In this document: positions 53,560 to 61,643 of the stretch, in pieces
Position numbering within the stretch: the first letter of the stretch is position 1
Layout: every line of letters starts with the position of its first letter
NCBI RefSeq assembly: GCF_000701345.1
Contig: NZ_JNIJ01000020.1
Coordinates: 62,001-126,000, forward strand
DNA length: 64,000 nucleotides
DNA from: Bradyrhizobium sp. URHD0069
Lineage (GTDB): Bacteria > Pseudomonadota > Alphaproteobacteria > Rhizobiales > Xanthobacteraceae
Direction: 5' to 3'
Made by a program: the position numbers and the translations under genes
The notes under the pieces: generated by a model
Database searches by the model: none
Seen by the model: the letters and a program-made list of their open reading frames with translations, nothing else
What the model was told of the DNA's origin: nothing

Positions 53560-54024
53560 ATGGCGCCGACAACGATCCGCCCCGCCCGTACCGACGAATA
53601 TGACGAGATCGCCCGCGTCTGGATGAACAGCTGGGCCTCGACGGGAATAGAAGCTGCCAGCAATTTTCTGCTGGCGAAGCTGCGCGCGCGCATCCCGCTC
53701 GAGGTCGAGAAGGGCTGGAGCCTGTTTGTCGCCGACAATGGCGGAACGCTCGCCGCGATGCTGGCGTTGCATTTGCCCCATCGTTATCTCGACCAATTAT
53801 TCGTCGCACCGGAATATCAGGGCCAAAATCTCGGGCGAGGGCTGCTCACTTTCACAAGGCAACATCTGCCAAATGAAATCTACCTGCGCTGCGTGCGCGA
53901 AAATGAAAAAGCGTGGCGCTGGTATGAGCGCGAGGGTTTTGTTTATGAGAAGGAACAAGTCGAGCCGATGACGGGGTTCGTCATGAAATATTATCGATGG
54001 AAGAAGGAGGAAAATATCCGATGA
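53560..54024 (+). CDS. GNAT family N-acetyltransferase
   Basis: A 154-residue acetyltransferase. It begins TTIRPARTDEYDEIARVW. YLDQLFVAPEYQGQNLGRGLLTFTRQHL holds the acetyl-CoA loop (Q-G-Q-N-L-G). CVRENEKAWRWYEREGFVYEKEQVEP is the typical C-terminal pattern. The substrate is unknown. Its stop overlaps the glutathione S-transferase start by 4 nt, so the two are translationally coupled and may share a detoxification role. Confidence 0.87.
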   Translation: MAPTTIRPARTDEYDEIARVWMNSWASTGIEAASNFLLAKLRARIPLEVEKGWSLFVADNGGTLAAMLALHLPHRYLDQLFVAPEYQGQNLGRGLLTFTRQHLPNEIYLRCVRENEKAWRWYEREGFVYEKEQVEPMTGFVMKYYRWKKEENIR

Positions 54025-54617
54025 TAAAACTCTACTGGTCGCCGCGTTCGCGATCGTTTTCCGCGCTGTGGCTGATGGAAGAAACCGGACAGCCCTATGA
54101 GCGCGTACTGACCGACATTTCCACCGGCGCGCAGAAGACGCCGGAATATCTCGCCATCAATCCGATGGGCAAGGTACCGGCGCTGAGGGACAGCGACGCC
54201 ACACTGGCGGAAGCCGCCGCGATCTGCGCCTATGTCGCCGAGCGCTATCCCGAAGCGAAACTGGCGCCGGCCCTGGGCGATCCGCGGCGCGCAAAGTACC
54301 TTCAGTGGCTGTTTTTCTCGCCGAGCTGCATCGAACCGGCGCTGATCCAGATTTTCACCAAGATTGATGTACCTACAAGCACGGCCGCATGGGGAAGCGC
54401 AACGCAGGTCTTCGACGTGCTCGATGCGGCGCTTGATAAAGGACCCTGGATTCTCGGCGATGCATTCTCCGCCGCCGATATCATGATCGGCTCGGGGCTG
54501 AATTTCGCGGTGCGGCTGTTCAAGATGGTGCCGTCGCGCGCCTCATTCGACCGCTACATCGACCGCTGCGCGGCGCGTCCGGCATTCCAGCGCGCTGAGA
54601 AATTGGCAGCAGGATAG
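54021..54617 (+). CDS. Glutathione S-transferase family protein
   Basis: A 198-residue GST. The thioredoxin-like N-terminal domain has MIKLYWSPRSRSFSALWLMEE with a Ser where many bacterial GSTs have their catalytic Ser/Cys, then NPMGKVPALRDSDATLAEAAAICAYVAERYP, which binds glutathione. The C-terminal helical domain has GPWILGDAFSAADIMIGSGL. AGGAGG lies 10-15 nt before the ATG at 54021. Coupled to the GNAT upstream (ATGA). Confidence 0.88.
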   Translation: MIKLYWSPRSRSFSALWLMEETGQPYERVLTDISTGAQKTPEYLAINPMGKVPALRDSDATLAEAAAICAYVAERYPEAKLAPALGDPRRAKYLQWLFFSPSCIEPALIQIFTKIDVPTSTAAWGSATQVFDVLDAALDKGPWILGDAFSAADIMIGSGLNFAVRLFKMVPSRASFDRYIDRCAARPAFQRAEKLAAG

Positions 54618-54621
54618 GCAA

Positions 54622-54745
54622 TCGTCATCGCCCGCCAAAGCGGAGTATCAAGCATTCCGAAATGCTGGTGACTCCCTGAGAAGCCACGGCGTACTGGATG
54701 TCCCGCTGGAGCCTGTCATCGGGCTCGCCGAAGGCGAGACCCGGT
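54622..54745. repeat. Degenerate two-hairpin repeat downstream of the GST gene
   Basis: It starts CGTCATCGCCCGCCAAAGCGG. GGCGTACTGGATGTCCCGCT matches 55684-55702 and 52551-52569. The right end carries a hairpin GGGCTCGCC-GAA-GGCGAGACCC. Some arms have drifted. Confidence 0.65.
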
Positions 54746-54790
54746 GGCGGCGTATGAGGGCGCACCTGCACGGCCGCAATGTGCGTCTGG

Positions 54791-55609
54791 CTATTCCGCT
54801 TTCAAATCTTCGGGCCTGGGCATCGAAATGATGTTGTAGCCGGAATCGACGTAGTGAATTTCGCCGGTAACGCCGGTCGACAGATCGGACAGCAAATACA
54901 GCGCCGAGTTGCCGAGCTCGTCCAGTGTTACCCCGCGACCGAGCGGCGAATGCTTCTGCATGAACGCAAACATCGCACGGGAATCGCCGATGACCGCTCC
55001 TGCGAGCGTTCGCACGGGACCGGCGGAGATCGAGTTAACGCGAATTTTTCGCCGGCCGAAATCGGCAGCGAGATAACGCACCGAAGCTTCCAGCGCAGCC
55101 TTGATCACTCCCATGACGTTGTAGTTCGGCATCACGCGGGTGGAGCCGCCGAACGTCAGGGTAATGATCGAGCCCCCGGACTCGGGCATCAGATCGGCGG
55201 CACGCTTGGCCGTCTCGGTGAAGGAAAAGCACGAGATAACCATCGAACGGGAAAAATTTTCGCGCGTCGTGTCCGCATAGCGGCCACGAAGTTCGTCCTT
55301 GTCGGTGAAGCCGATGGCGTGGACCAGAAAATCCAGATGGCCCCACTTCGCGCGCAGTGCTTCGAACACGGCGTCGACGCTGGCGATATCTTCGACATCG
55401 CAAGGCAACACGATGTCGGAGTTCAGTGATTGCGCCAGCGGCTTGACCCGCTTGCCGAGCGCCTCGCCCTGATAGGTAAAGGCAAGTTCGGCGCCCTGCG
55501 CGTGAAGCGTCTTGGCAATGCCCCAGGCGATCGAATGATCATTGGCGACGCCCATGATCAGCCCGCGCTTGCCCTTCATCAGGTCCTGCATGCCGTGTGC
55601 TCCACTCAT
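54791..55609 (-). CDS. fabI: Enoyl-[acyl-carrier-protein] reductase
   Basis: FabI performs the last reduction of each fatty-acid elongation cycle with NADH. The 272-residue SDR-fold product has GVANDHSIAWGIAKTL (cofactor loop, near 20-35), and active-site residues in PNYNVMGVIKAALEASVRYLA (Y-x6-K, near 163-183). RVNSISAGPVRTLA is the substrate-loop region. ATG 55609 is used; an ATG at 55591 is also possible. It is the last gene of the fabA-fabB-fabI run, with a repeat in the 120-nt gap. Confidence 0.94.
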   Translation of the reverse strand: MSGAHGMQDLMKGKRGLIMGVANDHSIAWGIAKTLHAQGAELAFTYQGEALGKRVKPLAQSLNSDIVLPCDVEDIASVDAVFEALRAKWGHLDFLVHAIGFTDKDELRGRYADTTRENFSRSMVISCFSFTETAKRAADLMPESGGSIITLTFGGSTRVMPNYNVMGVIKAALEASVRYLAADFGRRKIRVNSISAGPVRTLAGAVIGDSRAMFAFMQKHSPLGRGVTLDELGNSALYLLSDLSTGVTGEIHYVDSGYNIISMPRPEDLKAE

Positions 55610-55617
55610 CTCTCTGA

Positions 55618-55719
55618 CGTCATCGCCCGCGAAAGCGGGCGATCCAGTAATACGAGGCGTTTGCGATGATCCACGACGAGCGCGGCGTACTGGATGCCCC
55701 GCTTTCGCGAGGCATGACA
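55618..55719. repeat. Two-hairpin (REPIN-like) repeat between fabB and fabI
   Basis: The left hairpin is ATCGCCCGC-GAAA-GCGGGCGAT and the right is GCCCCGC-TTTC-GCGAGGC; the ends are GACGTCAT and ATGAC. It fills most of the gap between two cotranscribed genes. Confidence 0.8.
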
Positions 55720-55729
55720 AAAGAAAATC

Positions 55730-56953
55730 TCACGCATCCATCCGCTTGAACACCAGCGTGGCATTGGTGCCGCCGAATCCGAAGGAATTCGAAAGCACGG
55801 TGCCGAGCTTGACGTTGTCGATGCGCTTGCGCACGATCGGCATGTCGGCAAACACTGGATCGAGCTCGGTGATATTGGCGCTTTCGCAGACGAACCCGTT
55901 GTTCATCATCAACAGCGAATAGATCGCCTCCTGCACGCCCGTGGCGCCGAGCGAATGGCCGGTGAGCGACTTGGTCGCGGAAATCGGCGGACACTTGTCG
56001 CCGGTCCCGAACACCTTGCGGATCGCCTCGATCTCCGGGGGATCGCCCGCCGGCGTCGAGGTCGCATGGGGATTGATGTAATCGACCTTCGTGCTCACGG
56101 TCGCCATCGCCATTCTCATGCAGCGCTCGGCGCCCTCGCCCGACGGCGCGACCATGTCGTAACCGTCGGAAGTTGCGCCGTAGCCGACGACTTCACCGTA
56201 GATCCGCGCGCCGCGCGCTTGGGCATGCTCAAGTTCCTCAAGAACAACAACGCCCGCGCCGCCGGCGATGACAAAACCGTCGCGGCTGACATCGTATGCG
56301 CGCGACGCGGTGGCCGGCGTGTCGTTGTATTTCGATGACATCGCGCCCATCGCGTCGAACAGCACCGACAGCGTCCAGTCGAGCTCTTCGCAGCCGCCCG
56401 CGAAGATAACGTCCTGCTTGCCGATCTGGATGGTCTCGTAGGCGTTGCCGATGCAATGGTTCGAGGTGGCGCAGGCCGATGAGATCGAATAATTCACGCC
56501 CTTGATCTTGAACCAGGTTGCGAGCGTCGCCGACGCTGTCGATGACATCGCTTTCGGCACCGCGAAAGGTCCGACCCGCTTTGGTCCCTTGCTACGGGTA
56601 ATATCGGCCGCTTCCACGAGGGTGCGGGCCGACGGCCCGCCGGAGCCCATGATGATGCCGGTGCGAATGTTGGAAACCTCGGAAGGCTCAAGGCCGGCAT
56701 CCTGGATCGCCTGCTCCATCGCGATGTGATTCCACGCCGCGCCTTCGCCGAGGAAACGCATCGCACGCCGATCGATCACGCCGCCCGGATCGAGCGTAGG
56801 CGCACCGTGTACCTGGGAGCGGAAACCGAGCTCGGCATATTTGTCCGCGCGCGTGATTCCGGACTTCGCCTCATAGAGACTCGCTAGCACTTCCTGGGTG
56901 TTGTTTCCGATCGATGAGACGATGCCCATCCCCGTGATGACAACCCGCCTCAT
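55730..56953 (-). CDS. fabB: 3-oxoacyl-[acyl-carrier-protein] synthase I
   Basis: FabB condenses malonyl-ACP with acyl-ACP and, with FabA, drives unsaturated fatty-acid synthesis. The 407-residue thiolase-fold product has the nucleophile Cys in [13 protein letters not shown] (near 157-169), His in [17 protein letters not shown] (near 293-309), and His in [19 protein letters not shown] (near 329-347). It begins [18 protein letters not shown]. Read after fabA across a 99-nt gap, the pairing of FabA with FabB supports KAS I. Confidence 0.95.
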   Translation of the reverse strand: MRRVVITGMGIVSSIGNNTQEVLASLYEAKSGITRADKYAELGFRSQVHGAPTLDPGGVIDRRAMRFLGEGAAWNHIAMEQAIQDAGLEPSEVSNIRTGIIMGSGGPSARTLVEAADITRSKGPKRVGPFAVPKAMSSTASATLATWFKIKGVNYSISSACATSNHCIGNAYETIQIGKQDVIFAGGCEELDWTLSVLFDAMGAMSSKYNDTPATASRAYDVSRDGFVIAGGAGVVVLEELEHAQARGARIYGEVVGYGATSDGYDMVAPSGEGAERCMRMAMATVSTKVDYINPHATSTPAGDPPEIEAIRKVFGTGDKCPPISATKSLTGHSLGATGVQEAIYSLLMMNNGFVCESANITELDPVFADMPIVRKRIDNVKLGTVLSNSFGFGGTNATLVFKRMDA

Positions 56954-57052
56954 GATCGCCTCGCCCTGTCGTTGCCTTTTGTGTAATCGCCGTCTTGCAT
57001 GATCGCCGTCATCTAACCGAAGCCGCGTCGTCGGCCGGAGGGAGCAAGTATC

Positions 57053-57583
57053 CTATGCTTCCGGCTGCAATGCGGCGTCCTGCTTGAACAGCCCGACCTT
57101 CAAATCCTTCGCGTGATAGATAATCTGGTCGTCGGCCGAAAGCCACCCGTCGGCGATGCCTAGCACGAGCTTTAAACGCATCACGCGTTTGATGTCGACG
57201 TTGTACACAACCTTACGCACGTTCGGCATTACCTGTCCCGCAAACTTCAATTCGCCGAGTCCGAGCGCGCGGCCGCGTCCCTCCCCGCCACTCCAGGCCA
57301 AAAAGAAACCAACCATCTGCCAGAGCGCGTCGAGGCCCAGGCATCCCGGCATCACAGGATCACCCTTGAAATGGCAACCGAAGAACCAAAGATCGGGATT
57401 CACGTCGAGTTCGGCGCGGATCATGCCTTTGCCATATTCCCCGCCGGTCTGGGTAATCTCGGTAATGCGGTCGAACATCAGCATCGGAGGCAGCGGCAAT
57501 TGCGCATTGCTTGGGCCAAACAGCTCGCCGCGGCCGGACGCCAGCAGATCCTCATATTCGTAACCGCTGCGCCGATTGAGCAT
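57053..57583 (-). CDS. fabA: 3-hydroxydecanoyl-[acyl-carrier-protein] dehydratase/isomerase
   Basis: FabA dehydrates beta-hydroxydecanoyl-ACP and isomerises the product, the branch point to unsaturated fatty acids. The 176-residue hotdog-fold product has the catalytic His in [24 protein letters not shown] (near 68-91, also holding the active-site Asp), and [12 protein letters not shown]. The ATG at 57583 is chosen because GAGG lies upstream and an in-frame TTG at 57601 is weaker. It is divergent from irr, the iron regulator. Confidence 0.95.
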   Translation of the reverse strand: MLNRRSGYEYEDLLASGRGELFGPSNAQLPLPPMLMFDRITEITQTGGEYGKGMIRAELDVNPDLWFFGCHFKGDPVMPGCLGLDALWQMVGFFLAWSGGEGRGRALGLGELKFAGQVMPNVRKVVYNVDIKRVMRLKLVLGIADGWLSADDQIIYHAKDLKVGLFKQDAALQPEA

Positions 57584-57854
57584 AGTGTCAGCCTCTTTCA
57601 AATCCCGAAGGGAAGCGCTCTCGCGCGAAACGGACTTTTTCGCGTGGGAAGCGCGCCAATGGCTCTAGATCGCGAATACCGCAGGTCAGGACGCTCCTGC
57701 GGGAAATGACGCCGCCGTTGCCGAAAACGCATAGCTAAGTCCGCGGGCTCTCTATCATAGGCCCCGCGAGCGGCAAAGCACCACAACGAGGGTAAATCGC
57801 AGCGTCCCGCCCGTGGTTTCTTTTAACCTTGGGCCTGTTCTAGTTGCGAAAAAC
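57584..57854. other. fabA-irr divergent intergenic region
   Basis: No gene is seen. It must hold the fabA promoter, which I could not place with confidence; the irr promoter lies at its right-hand end. Confidence 0.4.
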
Positions 57855-57883
57855 TTGCATGTAATGGAATTCCTTCTTATATT
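57855..57883 (+). promoter_or_regulatory. Probable sigma-70-type promoter of irr
   Basis: TTGCAT (57855-57860) and TATATT (57878-57883) are separated by exactly 17 nt. Transcription would begin near 57890, about 40 nt upstream of the irr start codon. Confidence 0.6.
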
Positions 57884-57886
57884 CCA
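57865..57886. promoter_or_regulatory. Palindrome over the irr promoter, candidate operator
   Basis: TGGAAT (57865-57870) and ATTCCA (57881-57886) are exact complements 10 nt apart, and GGAATTCC sits within the left part. The palindrome covers the spacer and -10 element, so a bound protein would block polymerase. Fur-family proteins (Irr itself or Fur/Mur) are the natural candidates by inference. Confidence 0.45.
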
Positions 57887-57929
57887 CTGCTATAGTGGTG
57901 AGATAGTGAGTGCGGTGCCTGAAGTGGAA

Positions 57930-58421
57930 ATGAGCGACAACGCTTCGCCCTTGAATGATGACACCGTCGATTCCGCGGCCCATAGGCCGGGACGGCAACC
58001 GCTTTTGACCGGCTGTCCTTGGCACGACGTCAACGAAATGCTGCAGGCGGCAGGGCTGCGTCCCACCCGCCAGCGCATGGCGCTGGGCTGGCTCCTGTTC
58101 GGCAAGGGCGCACGCCACCTCACAGCGGAAATGCTCTATGAGGAAGCGACGCTAGCCAAGGTACCGGTGTCCCTCGCCACCGTCTACAACACGCTCAACC
58201 AACTGACCGATGCGGGCTTGCTGCGTCAGGTCAGTGTCGACGGCACCAAGACCTATTTCGATACCAACGTCACCGCGCATCACCACTTCTATCTCGAAAA
58301 CAACCATGAACTGGTCGACATTCCGGATCCGCATCTGGTGCTGCAGAAGATGCCGGAGGTGCCCGAAGGCTACGAGATCGCCCGGGTCGACATGGTCGTC
58401 CGGCTGCGCAAGAAGGGCTGA
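57930..58421 (+). CDS. irr: Iron response regulator Irr
   Basis: Irr is a Fur-family protein that controls heme synthesis and iron genes and is degraded when it binds heme. The 163-residue product, the length of Bradyrhizobium Irr, has the heme-regulatory motif GCPWH at residues 28-32 with Cys29 as ligand. The DNA-binding region follows, GLRPTRQRMALGWLLF and VSLATVYNTLNQLTDAGLLRQV, then the His cluster TAHHHFYLENNHE, part of the second heme/metal site. The ATG at 57930 gives the known N-terminus MSDNASPLNDD; the frame is open to 57813. Confidence 0.96.
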   Translation: MSDNASPLNDDTVDSAAHRPGRQPLLTGCPWHDVNEMLQAAGLRPTRQRMALGWLLFGKGARHLTAEMLYEEATLAKVPVSLATVYNTLNQLTDAGLLRQVSVDGTKTYFDTNVTAHHHFYLENNHELVDIPDPHLVLQKMPEVPEGYEIARVDMVVRLRKKG

Positions 58422-58436
58422 ATCGCTCAGTTAGTC

Positions 58437-58564
58437 GTCCCGGCGAACGACCCGGGGCCCCAGCCACAGCCATTCCCAACCACAGCCATTGTTGATTTGA
58501 AGAAGCCGTCGGCCACGGCACCCAACGCGCGTCCACGCCGTAGGGGTCCGCCGTTCGCCGGGAC
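58437..58564. repeat. Palindrome-ended repeat (GTCCCGGCGAAC type) after irr
   Basis: GTCCCGGCGAAC (58437-58448) and GTTCGCCGGGAC (58553-58564) are exact 12-bp complements bounding 128 nt. Short direct repeats (CCACAGCCATT) occur inside. It fills the convergent gap between irr and the SH3 gene. Confidence 0.8.
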
Positions 58565-58603
58565 AACTCGGGATGAGGGTTCGCGCTACTCGATCGCGAA
58601 CAC

Positions 58604-59131
58604 TCACTCCACCTTTTCGTCCGCGTAGACGCCCCACAGCCGCTGCTGTTGGATCCAGCCGTCGAAGCCGTTGCCGGTGACGTGGCACCAGCCCGCCGTA
58701 CACTTCTTGACCTGGGCTACGACGCCGGCCTGCAGGCGGGCGGAAACCGCGCTGGTTGGATCGGCGCGATCGTAGAGCGGCGCGAATTCGTCCTTGGTCT
58801 TCATGGTGATCACGGCGGTGCGGCGACCCGAGAGCAGCGAGTGATAGACCCAGCCCTCCGCGCCTTCCGAATCCCGGACCCGGCGCCAGTTCTCGAATTC
58901 GGCGGTAATCTCAACCGGCAGGCCGGAGCGGGTGTAAACCCAGGCGACGTCATTATCCTTGGTCGGACCGGCCCTGACATTCACATGGTCGGATTTGAGG
59001 CTGACATAGCGCGGCACCGGCAAACCGCTGCTGCTGACCGTCTGATCCTTTGCCGAATGTCCTGAGCTTATCGACGCGCCCAGCAGGCTGCCTGCGAGCA
59101 CCACTACAGAACAAAAACGCCCCAACGCCAT
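58604..59131 (-). CDS. Exported SH3-domain protein
   Basis: A 175-residue protein. The N-terminus MALGRFCSVVVLAGSLLGASISSG looks like a signal peptide. Two bacterial SH3 segments follow: YVSLKSDHVNVRAGPTKDNDVAWVYTRSGLPVEITAEFENWRRVRDSEGAEGWV is read as the first (start residues ~42 to 95) and a second ends with AGWCHVTGNGFDGWIQQQRLWGVY. Such domains often bind cell-wall peptides; the target is unknown. AGGAGA precedes the ATG at 59131. Confidence 0.85.
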   Translation of the reverse strand: MALGRFCSVVVLAGSLLGASISSGHSAKDQTVSSSGLPVPRYVSLKSDHVNVRAGPTKDNDVAWVYTRSGLPVEITAEFENWRRVRDSEGAEGWVYHSLLSGRRTAVITMKTKDEFAPLYDRADPTSAVSARLQAGVVAQVKKCTAGWCHVTGNGFDGWIQQQRLWGVYADEKVE

Positions 59132-59440
59132 CAACTCGTCTCCTGCCGACAAACCAACTCAAATTCTTCGAGCTGAAGCATCAAGCCACGCCCAAATCCC
59201 CGGTGGGCCGCCCCGATCGCCCCCGGCTTGTGATTTCCGCTGCTGCCAGGGTTCTTGTCTTGGCCCGCTCTTCTGCTAGAGAGGACGGAACACTTTTAGA
59301 ACCAGGACGAGCCCGAACGCCCCTGCGCAAGCTTGCGGGAAACATCGGGGGTAACCCACGGAAACGCCGGGCACCACGCGGCAACCGCAGTGTCGAACAA
59401 CCGGGTTAATGAGGTCTGAATGATCTCATGAGAGCAGGAA
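59132..59440. other. Intergenic region before the 2-hydroxyacid dehydrogenase
   Basis: 309 nt between divergent genes. No gene, repeat or convincing promoter pair was found; a weak TAGAGA hexamer occurs near 59275. Confidence 0.35.
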
Positions 59441-60442
59441 ATGTCGGTTAAGAAAAAGCCTCTCGTTGTCGTCACACGCAAGCTGCCGGACTCGATCGAG
59501 ACCCGCATGCGCGAGTTGTTCGACGCCCGGCTCAATCTCGACGATACGCCGCTGACGCCGGAGCAAATCGCCGATGCGGTCCGCTCGGCCGATATCCTGG
59601 TGCCCACGGTCACCGACGAGATCACCGAAGAGCTTCTCAAGCAGCCGGACTGCAAGCTGAAACTGATCGCCAATTTCGGCAACGGCGTCGACAATATCGA
59701 CGTTGCCGCCGCGCATGCGCGCGGCATCACCGTGACCAACACGCCGAAGGTTTTGACCGAGGACACCGCCGACATGACCATGGCGCTGATTCTTGCGGTG
59801 CCGCGGCGGCTAATCGAAGGCGCCTCGATCCTCACCGAGGGCAAGAACTGGCCGGGCTGGTCGCCGACCTGGATGCTCGGCCATCGGATCGGCGGCAAGC
59901 GGCTCGGCATCATCGGCATGGGTCGCATCGGCCAGGCCGTGGCGCGCCGGGCGCGAGCCTTCGGCTTGCAGATTCACTACCACAACCGCCGTCCCGTCGC
60001 GCCGCGCATCGCCGACGAACTGGGCGCGACCTACTGGGAAAGCCTCGACCAGATGCTGGCGCGGATGGACATCATCTCAGTGAATTGCCCGCATACGCCG
60101 GCGACGTTTCATCTGGTGTCGGCGCGGCGGCTGAAACTGATCCGCAAGGACGCCTATATCGTCAACACCGCGCGCGGCGAGGTGATCGACGAGGAGACGC
60201 TGATCAAGCTGATCGAAACCGGCGAGATCGGCGGTGCCGGCCTCGACGTCTACGAGCACGAGCCCGCGATCAATCCGAAACTGGTCCGGCTGGCGAAGGC
60301 CGGCAAGGTGGCGCTGCTGCCGCATATGGGCTCGGCCACCATCGAAGGCCGCGTCGAAATGGGCGAGAAGGTGATCATCAACATCCGAACCTTCCTCGAC
60401 AACCACAAGCCGCCGGACCGCGTGCTGCCGAGCATGTTGTGA
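59441..60442 (+). CDS. D-2-hydroxyacid dehydrogenase, glyoxylate-reductase-like
   Basis: A 333-residue NAD(P)-dependent enzyme. The substrate half has LIANFGNGVDNIDVAAAHARG and NTPKVLTEDTADMTMALIL. The Rossmann loop is GIIGMGRIGQAVARRARAFG (near 153-172). Catalytic Arg lies in NTARGEVIDEETL (near 241), Glu in YEHEPAINPKL, and His in LLPHMGSATIEGR. The pattern suits glyoxylate/hydroxypyruvate reductase. GGAA lies upstream of the ATG. It is divergent from the SH3 gene. Confidence 0.88.
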   Translation: MSVKKKPLVVVTRKLPDSIETRMRELFDARLNLDDTPLTPEQIADAVRSADILVPTVTDEITEELLKQPDCKLKLIANFGNGVDNIDVAAAHARGITVTNTPKVLTEDTADMTMALILAVPRRLIEGASILTEGKNWPGWSPTWMLGHRIGGKRLGIIGMGRIGQAVARRARAFGLQIHYHNRRPVAPRIADELGATYWESLDQMLARMDIISVNCPHTPATFHLVSARRLKLIRKDAYIVNTARGEVIDEETLIKLIETGEIGGAGLDVYEHEPAINPKLVRLAKAGKVALLPHMGSATIEGRVEMGEKVIINIRTFLDNHKPPDRVLPSML

Positions 60443-60590
60443 TTCTCGCTGCGAATTGACGTGTCCCAGGCGCGGCGTTCCACACACTGCTCCACCGAGC
60501 CGGGACCCATGAAGGATGCTGCGGTTTGGACGGACCCCGGATCAGCAGCGCTGCCATTACGCTGCGCAGCATCCGGACCAGCCCTCACGC

Positions 60591-61391
60591 TCATCGATAT
60601 CCGCTCAAATCCACAATGGTCGGGCGATCGCCGTTGAGCGGATTTGCCGGAGCGCGCGCATAGCGCAGCGTTTCGAAACGCATCGCGCGCGCGTCCACCA
60701 TCAAGAGACGCCCGACCAGGCCCTCGCCGAATCCGACGATTTCACGGATCGCTTCCAGCGCCATCATCGATCCCAATACACCGGCAAGCGCGCCCATCAC
60801 GCCGGCCTCGGCGCAGGCCGGCACCGTGCCGGGCGGCGGCGGTTCGGGAAACAAACACCGGTAGGTCGGATTGAACTGGCCTTCGGCATTTCTCTCATGC
60901 GCGCGTATCGTGGTCAGCGATCCGTCGAACACGCCGAGCGCCGCCGTGATCAGCGGCGTTGCGGCGAGGAAACACGCGTCCGAAACCAGATAGCGAGTTT
61001 CGAAATTGTCGGACCCGTCGAGCACGAGATCGTAGCTGCTGATCAGCGCCATCGCATTGTGAGCATCGAGCCGCGCGGCATGCGCCGCAAACCGGACATG
61101 GGGATTGAGCGCATGAATTTGCGTCGCTGCGCTGTCGACCTTGCGCCGGCCGATATCAGGCGTTGCGTGAATGATCTGACGCTGAAGGTTGGACAGCGAC
61201 ACGACGTCGTCGTCGACCACGCCGAGCGTGCCGACGCCGGCGGCGGCGAGGTACATCAGCGCGGGCGCACCGAGGCCGCCCGCACCGATCACCAGCACGG
61301 AAGCTTCCTTCAATGCGGCCTGGCCGGGGCCGCCGACTTCGCGCAGCACGATGTGGCGGGCGTATCGTTCGAGTTCTTCGGCACTCAGCAT
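60591..61391 (-). CDS. moeB: ThiF/MoeB-family adenylyltransferase
   Basis: An E1-like enzyme that adenylates the C-terminus of a sulfur-carrier protein (MoaD or ThiS). The 266-residue product has RYARHIVLREVGGPGQAAL, the nucleotide loop VLVIGAGGLGAPALMYLAAAGVG (near 32-54), DDDVVSLSNLQRQIIH and DGSDNFETRYLVSDAC. The C-terminal rhodanese domain found in some relatives is absent. The four zinc cysteines of E. coli MoeB are not all evident: only CLF...PACAEAG is seen. Molybdopterin use fits the sulfite-oxidase-family gene nearby, but ThiF remains possible. Confidence 0.85.
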   Translation of the reverse strand: MLSAEELERYARHIVLREVGGPGQAALKEASVLVIGAGGLGAPALMYLAAAGVGTLGVVDDDVVSLSNLQRQIIHATPDIGRRKVDSAATQIHALNPHVRFAAHAARLDAHNAMALISSYDLVLDGSDNFETRYLVSDACFLAATPLITAALGVFDGSLTTIRAHERNAEGQFNPTYRCLFPEPPPPGTVPACAEAGVMGALAGVLGSMMALEAIREIVGFGEGLVGRLLMVDARAMRFETLRYARAPANPLNGDRPTIVDLSGYR

Positions 61392-61422
61392 GGCGCGGTC
61401 ATGTCCTTGCAGTTCACTTTGG

Positions 61423-61548
61423 CGTCATTGCGAGCCAACGCGTCGGCGCAAAGCGCCGCCCGATGACAGGCTCCGCGAAGCAATCCAGCGGCGGCGCGGC
61501 AAGACGGAGCCGATGGATGGCTTCGTCGCTTCGCTCCACGCAATGACG
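61423..61548. repeat. CGTCATTGCG-ended palindromic repeat
   Basis: CGTCATTGCG (61423-61432) and CGCAATGACG (61539-61548) are exact complements bounding 126 nt. GATGACAGGCTCCGCGAAGC lies inside, the same text as in 3201-3278 and, with one change, 32914-33040. It fills the gap between two divergent genes. Confidence 0.8.
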
Positions 61549-61643
61549 GCTGTTTTGTTGTCATCTACTGAACCCTCCGCCGGTTGTTGCCGACCAAGCA
61601 GATGTGCTTAATTGCGCGCTCTTCAATGGACCCGAGACTTGTC

